The translations under genes were made by a program, and so were the position numbers. DNA of 10,386 nucleotides from Chromera velia (taxonomy: Eukaryota > Sar > Chromeraceae): positions 1-10,386 of the forward strand of contig JAHBMJ010003507.1 of NCBI GenBank assembly GCA_018398765.1, given 5' to 3'. This document shows positions 1 to 6,947 of the stretch, in pieces. The notes beneath the pieces were generated by a model, which was not told the origin of the DNA, made no database searches, and was given only the letters and a program-made list of their open reading frames with translations. Positions within the stretch are counted from its first letter, which is position 1. Each line of letters opens with the position of its first letter.

Positions 1-64
<64 letters not shown>

Positions 65-156
65 GAGAGAGAGGGGGAGAGGGAGAGGGAGGGACAGACA
101 GACAGACAGACAGACAGAGAGGGAGACAGAAACAAACAGACACAGATAGTTGCGCG

Positions 157-189
<33 letters not shown>

Positions 190-250
190 CATGCATTGCA
201 CACACGCACACGCGCGCGCGGGGGGAGGAGGGACGGAGAGAGAGGAGAGA
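1..250. repeat. Compound microsatellite block
   Basis: This block is a run of simple repeats. It has GA repeats from position 1, a GACA tetranucleotide tract at about 93-118, alternating GC at about 152-164, alternating CA at about 165-188, then more GC and GA tracts. The + strand is almost purely purine for the first 120 bases, so the - strand is a long CT tract. It lies downstream of the second VOC exon on the - strand and so is probably intronic in that gene. The alternating GC/CA part could adopt Z-DNA, which is inference. No coding signal is visible. Confidence 0.9.
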
Positions 251-369
251 GCGAGAGAGGCGCACGCGGGCAAAGACACAAGCAGCAAAGTAAACGACTC
301 ATGTGTCTGCCCCGTGGCAACAAATCACGAGGTGCCATCGTGACAGAATGGATCATCAGATTTTCTCAC

Positions 370-632
370 TGACAAGTTGTAGTCCTGCCACTTGGCACTT
401 GACCGTCCTTCTGAGCACCCGAGCACTCTCCCTGCAACCACATGCAAATGAACAAGAATGCATGTGTTGAAGAACCACGCTCGAAATCAGACAAAATAGA
501 CCGGTCCTACAGGAAGAGCGATCACACGGTGACTGCCCCACCGTAGAAGTCCTTTGCCACTTCGAGATTGTGAACGGGAATTGCGTGATGGAAAGGCGGG
601 ATCCCGCTTGCTGTCTCCTCAGTGCTGCTCAT
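370..632 (-). CDS. VOC family (glyoxalase/dioxygenase fold) protein, 5' exons only
   Basis: The model is two exons on the minus strand: 632-542 (ATG at 632) and 431-370, separated by a 110-bp intron (541-432). The donor is G|GTGGGG and the acceptor is TTGCAG|GG. Joining in phase 1 turns the end of exon 1 (FHHAIPVHNLEVAKDFYG) into FYGRVLGCSEGRSS followed by AKWQDYNL. That is the characteristic N-terminal signature of vicinal oxygen chelate proteins; the first His of the FHHAIPV strand is the usual metal ligand. Exon 2 appears to end at TCA|GTGAGA (donor at 369). The GHQ-containing half of the fold is not found in 1-369 and should lie beyond the left edge. An upstream ATG at 791 is in frame, but it coincides with the TATA box, so the start at 632 is preferred. 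VOC members include glyoxalases, extradiol dioxygenases and resistance proteins; the exact substrate cannot be told from this fragment. Confidence 0.8.
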
Positions 633-790
633 TGGTTGAATGAAGTTGTGCCGTCTCCAACAAGTCTTCCCGTCTACCCTGGCAACACGACGCCAGACGA
701 ATGGGACAGATTGAAAGAAAGGTCCCCGTTCAGTGTTCAGCAAGCCTTGTCCGCACGGTACTTGATGGGCTGTACAGCACAATGAGCACA

Positions 791-796
791 TATATA
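791..796 (-). promoter_or_regulatory. TATA-like box for the VOC gene
   Basis: On the minus strand the sequence reads CTATATATGTG, about 160 bases upstream of the preferred ATG at 632. A transcription start about 30 bases downstream would fall near 760. That excludes the in-frame ATG at 791 and supports the start at 632. The placement is by consensus only. Confidence 0.4.
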
Positions 797-1001
797 GCAG
801 TGGAACTTAATTTGAGGGACGCCGGGGACAGAGGTAGGGCGGAATCGCCGGAATGCATGTGAGAGAGAGGATTTCTGAGCTGTCTTCCGCCCTTAATTTT
901 GCGCGTGAGCTAGCTGCATGAAAAAGTGCGCGCGCGCAGGTGTGCGCGAAAAAGCAAAAAACTTTCAATGCATGCCCATTTAATCCGCTCTCCCAAAAAT
1001 T

Positions 1002-1020
1002 GAGTCAGTCGATCTGACTC
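1002..1020. promoter_or_regulatory. 19-bp perfect dyad GAGTCAG-N5-CTGACTC
   Basis: The arms GAGTCAG (1002-1008) and CTGACTC (1014-1020) are exact reverse complements around TCGAT. The cores resemble the TGASTCA half of bZIP sites. It opens a cluster of degenerate GTCAGTC repeats running to about 1078, just upstream of the TATA box at 1104. A binding site for a dimeric factor is an inference; it may instead be part of a decayed GTCA microsatellite. Confidence 0.45.
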
Positions 1021-1078
1021 GATCAGTCTGTCAGTTGGTCAGTCACCCAGTCAGTCGCTGACAGTCAGTCAGCCAGCC
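1020..1078. repeat. Degenerate GTCAG/CAGTC tandem repeat
   Basis: The motif CAGTC or GTCAG recurs about every four to eight bases (GATCAGTC, TGTCAGTT, GGTCAGTCACC, CAGTCAGTC, ACAGTCAGTCAG, ending in CAGCCAGCC). It looks like a decayed tetranucleotide microsatellite in the promoter or 5' UTR of the + strand gene. Confidence 0.6.
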
Positions 1079-1103
1079 AAATCTTACACAACAAAACGGA
1101 CAG

Positions 1104-1113
1104 TATATATATA
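1104..1113 (+). promoter_or_regulatory. TATA-like box for the + strand gene
   Basis: TATATATATA lies 136 bases upstream of the ATG at 1250. With the usual 25-30 base spacing, transcription would start near 1135-1140 and leave a 5' UTR of about 110 bases. This is a consensus match only. Confidence 0.4.
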
Positions 1114-1249
1114 GAGTTCCAAGCAAGCTGGATGAGGAAGCGAATTGCTGAGTTTTGATCGAGACGCTTTCCAAAACTCTGCATCATCAGACTGAGCGTG
1201 GACTGATTCTCGGAAGTCACTAAGGTCGAATCCAGACGATCGAGTTGAA

Positions 1250-2313
1250 ATGGTGGAGGCCGACCCCGACGCGGTGCAGTCCGGCTTCATGCTGGACGAG
1301 CGCCTTTCTAACGCGATGTGCGACCTCCAGTTCACAATGAAGCAGCAGCCCGTCCTCAAACGCCGAATGATTTTTTCGTACATCAAGGAGGTGATGCCCT
1401 TCCAAAGGTCGCAGCTCCTCTCCTCAAGAAGACAGAGCATGTCCAGACAGTCACAGCAGCAGTTTACCAGTGGGGGTATAGAATTCGACAGGCTGATCAA
1501 AGAGTACATCGACAAAGAGTGCTACTACGCACAACAAAGAGCAAAGGCGGTCCCGCTACCAGGAGTCCCACCCTTCCGGTCAGGCTGCGTGCATACATGC
1601 ATTCAAAAATGACTGACTACTTCTCAAGACACCGATCAAGGCAGAATGATTGAGAGCGATCATATCGATGTGCAACTTCCTCGACCACTTAACACAGTCA
1701 TGCACGCCTTCCCTCTCCCTCGCCCCCTCTCCCCCTCCCTCTCTCCCCCCCCCTACCTCCCGCTGTGCAGGCCAGGACAGCCGAAGGGAAACGTCTCCTT
1801 CCTTTGCAAGGACCCTTCACCGCCTGTCAGTATCTCACTGATTGTCCCACAAATAGAGAGCCTGACAGCAGGCTGCTGAGTAAGCGCATGCACTTTTCTG
1901 AGCAAAAGATGACAAGTCGAGCATGAAAGTGCCTATCAGTCGCATATTCTCTTCACTGATATATTCTGCCATTCATGTATTCAATCATTCATTTACTCAT
2001 TTATCTATCGATTCATTTGTTCGTTGATTCCATGAGAAGACAGACTGTATGCCAATCGCAAATGCCCAACCTGCGCAGCCTCCCGTCACCTTTGTGTGTG
2101 TTTGCTCCATCCCTCTGCTACGTCTACTGTCTCCCTGCAGCCACTGACATGCAAAAAGCACGGTCCAAAGTGTAGACGGAAGGAGTGCCTTGCACGCCTC
2201 GAGCGCATCATGCAGAAGGCAAAGAGGTCGGTCTGAGGTTGTCTGAAGACTCTGCCTGCCGACTCGCCCCCAGTCTGCATCTGTCTTTTTGCTTTCTTGT
2301 CCAATGCATCATG

Positions 2314-2349
<36 letters not shown>

Positions 2350-3419
2350 CCTGCCTGCCTCCCTGCCTGCCTCCCTGCCTGCCTCCCTGCCTCTTTGTCT
2401 GTTTGTCCATCTACCTGTATATTCTGTTTTGAGACCCATCCCTGACTGCCTGCCTGCCTGCAGAGAGCGCGAGCAGGGACAGGGAGCCCCCAGTGTTGCA
2501 AAGGAGGGCGGCAGGAAGACAGAGCGGCCGATCGGAGCCTCTGCAGCAACCTCTATGTGCTTCACTGTCGAGGAAGGGGGGCCTGCATGGGACATGGGCG
2601 GAGAGTTTGAAGGCCCAGTGGAACCAGTGAGAACACCGAGGAGCTTTGGACAGGCTTCAGGTGAGCAGGAGAAGCTCATTCCGTCCGTCCTTGTGATTGC
2701 TACCTCCATTCATTACTTCCCTTCTTTGCTCCGTCCTTCCTTCGTTCCTTACTTCCTTCTTTCCTTCATTCACTCATTTTTTCATTTATCGTAGCTTTGG
2801 CAAACCATTAGGTCAATCTCAATCAGTCAGTGAGTCAATCGATCCTTCCATCCATGATTCATTCATCCGTCCTTCTTTTCTACTTGACCACTCTGCTTAG
2901 CGAGCTCTAACTCACTTTCCCCACGCGTGCATTGATCGACACAGTCTTGGCCCCACTCGATGAGATAGATAAGTTTTGCACCTATAATTTTGGATCGAAT
3001 CGAGTGCAGCAGAGAGCAGCGTGAGAGGTCCGGGAGAGACGAATGGGATGCCGAGGAGACCATCAACGTCTGCGGGTGTGAGGACCAGACAAACAGGTTC
3101 CCAGATGCCCCCATCGGAGAAGGCGCCAAGCCATACGAAGGAGGATGTGAAAGAACACCCATGCACCCCACAGGAGGCAAGACATGTGGACCGCCCTCCT
3201 CCACTCAAACTGCATCTGCCCATCGACCGCCGCCGTCCGGAGACGCCAGTCGGTGCCTGTGCTGGGAGGCCGCCGCCTTCTGCCAACAGCCGTCTCCGCA
3301 GCTGTCTGACTGACAGGAACGCGGCTGCAGAGGGCTCTGGGGGATCCCGACGGTTGCAGAAGTCCCCAAGTTCTGTCCGCATTCTGCTTTCACCCGGGAC
3401 TGAGAGTCATGACGGCTAA
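1250..3419 (+). CDS. Unrecognised multi-exon protein (modelled, about 358 residues)
   Basis: I do not recognise the family. The model has five exons: 1250-1578, 1771-1825, 2141-2226, 2464-2660 and 3010-3419. All splice phases agree and the total is 359 codons including TAA. The acceptors CTGTGCAG (1770), CCCTGCAG (2140) and CCTGCAG (2463) follow strong pyrimidine tracts, and the donor CAG|GTGAGC at 2661 is near-perfect. The donors at 1579, 1826 and 2227 are weaker (GTCAGG, GTCAGT, GTCGGT). Exon 1 has an in-frame upstream stop, begins MVEADPDAVQ and has a basic, Gln/Ser-rich stretch with RRQS-type phosphosite motifs, then FDRLIKEYIDKE. Exon 3 encodes a compact Cys/His cluster (C-x3-H-x3-C-x4-C) rich in Lys/Arg. 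Exons 4 and 5 are Pro/Ser/Arg-rich and look disordered. The last exon is the least certain because a second frame (2990-3313) is also open there. No function is assigned. Confidence 0.5.
2312..2462. repeat. (CCTG)n microsatellite in intron, with 12-bp higher-order unit
   Basis: Pure TGCC repeats run from 2312 to about 2347. From there to about 2392 the unit becomes a 12-mer, CTGCCTGCCTCC, repeated about four times. A second short run (CTGCCTGCCTGCAG) at about 2447-2463 serves as pyrimidine tract and 3' splice site of the modelled intron 2227-2463. Long frames on both strands here (repeats of ACLP, SLPA or GRQA) are artefacts of the repeat. Confidence 0.85.
2700..2790. repeat. Degenerate CTTC/CATT pyrimidine repeat in intron
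   Basis: Repeats of CTTCCTT, GTTCCTT and CATTCACT lie in the modelled intron 2661-3009. A further set of CATTCATC-type repeats lies at about 2845-2880. They explain the Ser/Phe/Leu-rich translations seen here. No coding signal is evident. Confidence 0.6.
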
Positions 3420-4152
3420 TTGGGAGCAGATTTTGCCAGAGTAAACCGAAAAGCGAAAGATATTGAAAGTGTGCACCCCGCGTGACTTCTACACACGACT
3501 AGACACACGACTAAATACTAGTATATATAGTAATATGATATTACGTACGTCAATCACATAAGAGTATATTTGTCAGAATGATCATGATATTTCAAATCAA
3601 ATTATATATAAAATTTATGTAATTTTCTATAATCGTTTATAGCGTAATCACGATTTTTGAAAGGACTACCATAAGTGTTGTTTTTGTTACTATCTAGGTT
3701 ACTATGCGACTTGGCGGCCTCAGGCTGGTAACCATCCTAACTGTGTGACTCCTATTGGTCTTCAAGTTCTAGCGATATAGTACTCTAGCTTGAATGCTCA
3801 CTGTTTTCTCAAGTTAAAATTTATACAACAATTCTAACTAAAATTCTAATTGTTTCATTATTTTTTTTATGAGATTTCATGATCATATACCGTTAAGACT
3901 TTTTAAAAGTCTATACGGCAAAGTTTATAAAATTATTGTATCGATTTAGTATTATGGTAGTAGTAATGGTACTACTGTTTAATATAGCCGTACGTGTATC
4001 ATACTGTGGACGCTTTCTAACAAAGTGAAGGCACCTTTGATCGATTTGATGGCTAGATTGATGGACTGTTTGACCAAAACGTACATTGTACTGCCGCCAA
4101 TTAACTCTTCCCAACTCGGAATATCCTAGGAAATCTCGAATTCGAGCAAAGC
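3420..4152. other. AT-rich intergenic island
   Basis: After the stop at 3419 the composition shifts clearly toward A+T until about 4090, unlike the flanking coding regions. It contains a direct repeat ACACACGACTA (3491-3501 and 3503-3513), a perfect dyad GTAATAT-G-ATATTAC (3530-3544) and a 29-bp near-palindrome (3890-3918). A minus-strand frame (3911-4210) is open but shows no family motif and runs into AT-rich low-complexity sequence. I see no supported gene. It may be a decayed mobile element, but no terminal repeats were found. Confidence 0.6.
3890..3918. repeat. 29-bp near-palindrome, CCGT...AGACTTTT-T-AAAAGTCT...ACGG
   Basis: The outer arms CCGT/ACGG and inner arms AGACTTTT/AAAAGTCT are exact reverse complements. 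Only the two bases between the arms on each side and the central T fail to pair. It would form a long hairpin. It could be a site for a dimeric DNA-binding protein or a hairpin near a 3' end; no slippery context or T-run terminator follows. Its role is unknown. Confidence 0.6.
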
Positions 4153-4512
4153 CTACTGCTTCGGTTTGGTCTCTGCATGGATCTTGGGGTTCCAAATCTT
4201 CCCCACCCACTGGCCCCGCCTGTTCAGACGGAAAGAGGGGAAGCCAGAGTCCACTCGGGGAGGCGGGAAGAGAACATGTGTGACGTCCTTGTGGTAGAAG
4301 GGGCGGCGTGCCCTCTCCCCCACTGGAGAGACGGGTTCGCCCGTTTTCTTCCGAAGCAGAAGGGGCGGAGGCTCAAGCAGCCGAGCTGGGCGCCAGAGGA
4401 AAGGTCGCACCTGCACACATACAGTCACCCAACAGGCCAAAAGAAACATCACACACGGTGAGAAGAGAGAAAGAGAGCACTGGTGGTCCCTGTAGCGCGA
4501 CAATCTCTTCAT
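4153..4512 (-). CDS. Possible small basic protein, unrecognised (119 residues)
   Basis: An open frame runs from ATG at 4512 to TAG at 4153-4155. It starts MKRLSRYRDH, then has a hydrophobic stretch (FLLACWVTVCV, about residues 22-35), then a Pro/Arg-rich region and a basic, Trp-containing tail (RRGQWVGKIWNPKIHAETK). The hydrophobic stretch could instead be a 42-base in-frame intron: a donor TGT|GTGATG and an acceptor GTGTGCAG|GTGCG fit in phase 0, although 42 bases is very short. With that stretch it could be a single-pass membrane protein; without it, a small basic protein such as an organelle ribosomal component, but no family motif decides this. An overlapping minus frame (4224-4418) is a shadow. 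Confidence 0.35.
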   Translation of the reverse strand: MKRLSRYRDHQCSLSLFSPCVMFLLACWVTVCVQVRPFLWRPARLLEPPPLLLRKKTGEPVSPVGERARRPFYHKDVTHVLFPPPRVDSGFPSFRLNRRGQWVGKIWNPKIHAETKPKQ

Positions 4513-5060
4513 GATGGCCGACACGTTTAACGCAATTCAGAGCTGAACTTCGGTAATCACAGTCAGAAAAAGGGAATATGCAAGGCGACCCGCACAGCGT
4601 CAGGCATCAAAACCGAAGTATGAAGCCGAGGAGGAAGAAGAGAGTCGAAGCCACAAAACCCAAGCAGATAAGTGCATGTGCTTGTCAAACAAAACAACCA
4701 TGGAGATGGTGCTGGAAATCCCCATGGAGTCACACATGACACTGATCCCACGTTAGCAACCACACAGATGTTTCTGTCTCTCTTTCGCTCATAGCAGGGG
4801 AGAGCAGATGAGGGAGGGGGAGAGAGAGAGAGACCCACAAAGACCCTCCACACACAAATACTGCACGCAGAGAGACGACTGCTTGCAGAACTGAAGCTCC
4901 AAGTGCTCTCTGATTCGAAAACTAAGCTTCTTGCCCTACCCTACCTGTCTACCTGCCTGCCTGCCTGTCTACCTGCACCCTTCAGCTGCATGACTGCTGC
5001 TAGCCTTTGCGTGTGTCCCTTCATCTGGATGACCACTAAACTACCGGCCAGCCTTTGTGC
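4513..5060. other. Intergenic spacer, no supported gene
   Basis: This stretch separates the stop of the macro-domain gene from the start of the possible small minus-strand gene. It contains a GA-rich tract (about 4812-4832) and a short CCTG repeat (about 4944-4977). A 53-codon plus-strand frame from ATG at 4578 is basic and Trp-rich but has no motif or splice support. I see no RNA gene. Confidence 0.5.
4944..4977. repeat. Short CCTG/CTAC microsatellite
   Basis: The sequence CTACCTGTCTACC is followed by CTGCCTGCCTGCCTG and TCTACCTGC. It is the same tetranucleotide as in the intron at 2312-2462, here in the region 3' of the macro-domain gene. Confidence 0.7.
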
Positions 5061-6383
5061 CTACATGCCTTTCGACGTGTTCCTATGTGCGTGCTGAACG
5101 AACTTTTGCACTTCTATTCCCCCCACTGACTGACGCACATTTCGGAGATACCACTGCGGTCTGTTCCTGATGATCCCGTGGCGGTGCGCGAATGCATACC
5201 GGGACCTCCTCAGAGGGCGGCGCATCAACCAGGGGGACACGTGGAGGACCCTCGCGGTCTCTTTGGAGAAGTATACGGGGGCAGGGATCGTCTGCTCTTC
5301 CGGCAACCACCTCTCCCCTGCCTCTACAAGCGCAGTCTTCAGCGCCTCTGCCCCCCCCCTGTCCGTGTCCATGAAGTCAATCTCCTTCAGGGAATACGTC
5401 GGTGTGGTTGTGTCGACCTGCAGGAGGACCTCAATGGACTCCTGCACTAGGATAGAGGCTATGTCAGTGGGGGAAAATCCTAGTACTCCCGTGCCGAGTG
5501 CAGGCATCACGACTCTACTTACCCCCTCCTCGTTGACCTTCTGGAGCGCTGCCCTGACTGCCGACCTCAACCTCTGACTTGCGACAAACGACCCCCCTTG
5601 GAAAAAATAGGGAAGAACCACAAAAGCTACCCGCTTTGCTTTGGCAGCCCCAAATGTACGGGTCAAAATCACGTCACCAACCGTGAGACCCCCAACTCCC
5701 CCCTGCCCCTCTTCAGACTTCGAAGCAACCAATTGCCGCACTTCTTCAAATGCCGCATGAATCAAATTTCGACCCCCAAGTTCCAAAAAACGAAGGCCCA
5801 GCCCTTGGGGCGGGGAAAAATTTGCTGTCATGGGGATCAGCACACAGTCTTCTACTTCGCTTCCCGTCTCCGACTTCCCTTCTCCCGCCCCCTCTTTCAA
5901 GACGTCTCCATGAATGACACTCAGAGTGCCAAAGTGAGGAAACTCCTTTGACAGAAGAACCCCCTCGTATTGCACTGGCTTGAACTGTGCCTCAAGCCAT
6001 TCTTCTTGCTCCTCCTGTGTGACTGTCTGGTCAACACTGACACCCTCTCTGATGACATTGTCACAGCTTTGGGGGTCTGTGACGTGCTTGAACCAGTGGG
6101 TGGCCCGTCTCGTCTTTCTGTTCAGAAGGGGATCTGTGGTGTTGTAGATTGGGGGTTTCTTCAGAGACCGCAGATACTCCTGGTGGGCCTCTAGGGCGCG
6201 CTGTCGAGCAAGATTGCTCTTCTTCTCGAGATATGACCCCCAACGAACAGTCAACATGCGGCACAAGGGGCCAACGGATGCGCATGCCTCTTCCCTGCTT
6301 AAAAGAGAGCGGTTCACAGAGCGCGTAGCAGCGGTACAGACGAGGCCCGCCGCGTCAGAAAGACTCCGTCGAGGAACTGACAT
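5061..6383 (-). CDS. Macro-domain protein with transit-like N-terminus and basic C-terminus
   Basis: This is an uninterrupted 440-residue frame from ATG at 6383 to TAG at 5061. A macro domain (ADP-ribose-binding fold) spans about residues 153-345. Its strands are visible as SVIHGDVLKE (155-164), VLIPMTAN (181-188), LTVGDVILTR (233-242) and VVMPALGTGVLGFSPTDIA (291-309), the last being the classic diphosphate-binding loop. The usual catalytic NAAN and GGG motifs are replaced by IPMTAN and by PQGLG with a later LGG, so binding rather than hydrolysis is likely. The first 30 residues lack acidic residues apart from D10 and are rich in Arg, Ser and Ala, which suggests a mitochondrial or plastid presequence; M43 is a second possible start. 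Residues 50-130 and 380-440 (RRPLRRSRYAFAHRHG and following) are basic and outside the macro fold, and could contact RNA; that is inference. The gene appears intronless. Confidence 0.85.
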   Translation of the reverse strand: MSVPRRSLSDAAGLVCTAATRSVNRSLLSREEACASVGPLCRMLTVRWGSYLEKKSNLARQRALEAHQEYLRSLKKPPIYNTTDPLLNRKTRRATHWFKHVTDPQSCDNVIREGVSVDQTVTQEEQEEWLEAQFKPVQYEGVLLSKEFPHFGTLSVIHGDVLKEGAGEGKSETGSEVEDCVLIPMTANFSPPQGLGLRFLELGGRNLIHAAFEEVRQLVASKSEEGQGGVGGLTVGDVILTRTFGAAKAKRVAFVVLPYFFQGGSFVASQRLRSAVRAALQKVNEEGVSRVVMPALGTGVLGFSPTDIASILVQESIEVLLQVDTTTPTYSLKEIDFMDTDRGGAEALKTALVEAGERWLPEEQTIPAPVYFSKETARVLHVSPWLMRRPLRRSRYAFAHRHGIIRNRPQWYLRNVRQSVGGIEVQKFVQHAHRNTSKGM

Positions 6384-6947
6384 CTCCCCTCACGCCAGCA
6401 CGTTGCTCTAGCTTCCTTTGACCATTTTGAACATGGCTTCTCTCCGCGGAGACGGCTTAACGCAGAGACACAAAAATTAATGAATGGCTTCTCCACCGTC
6501 TATCTGCGAGTACGTGCGATGAAAGGCGCCATATTTCTTGGAATGCCTTGAAAAATCACTCTACGACAAGCCGGCAAGATGTAAAGCGGCTCCAATGCCT
6601 TCCAATGCCTCACTGTGTAGTCTGGTAACGTCAGCATGGATGCGTGCGCGCCGGCGCGCGGCCGCGGCGCGCGTCCGGTTACTGGCGGGATCGACTGCAT
6701 GCACGCATGGGCGGGCCGCGCGGCCGGGGCAGCGGGGCGGTCGACTTCGTCTGACTTATGCAGGCTCCGACTCTAACATATGTATCAATCCATCGTTGTC
6801 GATCTGCATTTTACAGCACAAAATAGCACGATCTAAGAGGAGGCCACCGATCTATTATAATTTATTAAGAGGAGCAGTGGAGTGTCGTACTTAGTGTACT
6901 GGGCCACTACTACTGGCAAAGTCAACTTCAGGGATTTGGGAGAAAAA
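6384..6947. other. Intergenic region upstream of the macro-domain gene
   Basis: This is the presumed promoter side of the macro-domain gene. No TATA box is evident close to the ATG. It contains a GC-rich palindromic block and a perfect TGCATGCA octamer at 6696-6703, about 315 bases upstream of the start codon. Open frames on both strands across the GC block (6538-6894 plus, 6500-6700 minus) show only Arg/Ala-rich translations typical of GC-rich non-coding DNA. From about 6760 the sequence becomes AT-rich. Confidence 0.55.
6640..6735. other. GC-rich block with perfect CG palindromes
   Basis: The block contains a 14-bp perfect palindrome GCGCGCCGGCGCGC (6646-6659), a NotI-type GCGGCCGC core at about 6658-6665, TGCATGCA (6696-6703) and a 12-bp perfect palindrome GGCCGCGCGGCC (6714-6725). 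It resembles a short CpG island between two AT-rich regions. A promoter role for the macro-domain gene is plausible but unproven. Confidence 0.6.

Larger units (their letters stand above)
633..1249. promoter_or_regulatory. Divergent promoter region between the VOC gene and the + strand gene
   Basis: The 617 bases between the two opposed start codons contain a TATA-like box for each direction (listed separately). ATGCATG motifs lie at 853-859 and 968-975, and a GTCA-rich cluster lies at 1002-1078. TGCATGC-type motifs are known ApiAP2 binding sites in apicomplexans; their use here is inference. No reading frame in this stretch shows coding character. Confidence 0.55.

Noticed and set aside
522-791. 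89-codon minus frame starting at ATG 791 as the VOC start
   Set aside because: The ATG overlaps the TATA-like box and so would lie upstream of the transcript. The N-terminal 53 residues show no VOC character.
1771-1879. Exon ending at the strong donor GTAAGC at 1880
   Set aside because: The frame compatible with the next exon (2141, phase 0) meets TGA just before this donor, and the only open frame breaks phase. The weaker donor at 1826 keeps phase. It could still be used as an alternative, non-coding form.
2086-2794. Long frames on both strands with repeats of ACLP, SLPA or GRQA
   Set aside because: They are translations of the CCTG microsatellite. The region is better explained as an intron between the exons ending at 2226 and starting at 2464.
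3911-4210. 99-codon minus frame in the AT-rich island
   Set aside because: It has no family motif, ends in low-complexity Thr/Ile/Asn sequence and shows no splice or promoter signal.
4578-4739. 53-codon basic plus-strand frame from ATG at 4578
   Set aside because: It is short and lacks motif, promoter and conservation evidence. It is probably chance.
5083-6194. Several plus- and minus-strand frames overlapping the macro-domain gene
   Set aside because: They are shadow frames of a clear 440-residue coding region.
6500-6894. Arg/Ala-rich frames on both strands over the GC block
   Set aside because: High GC removes stop codons. The translations have no fold-like pattern and disagree with the palindromic, non-coding structure.
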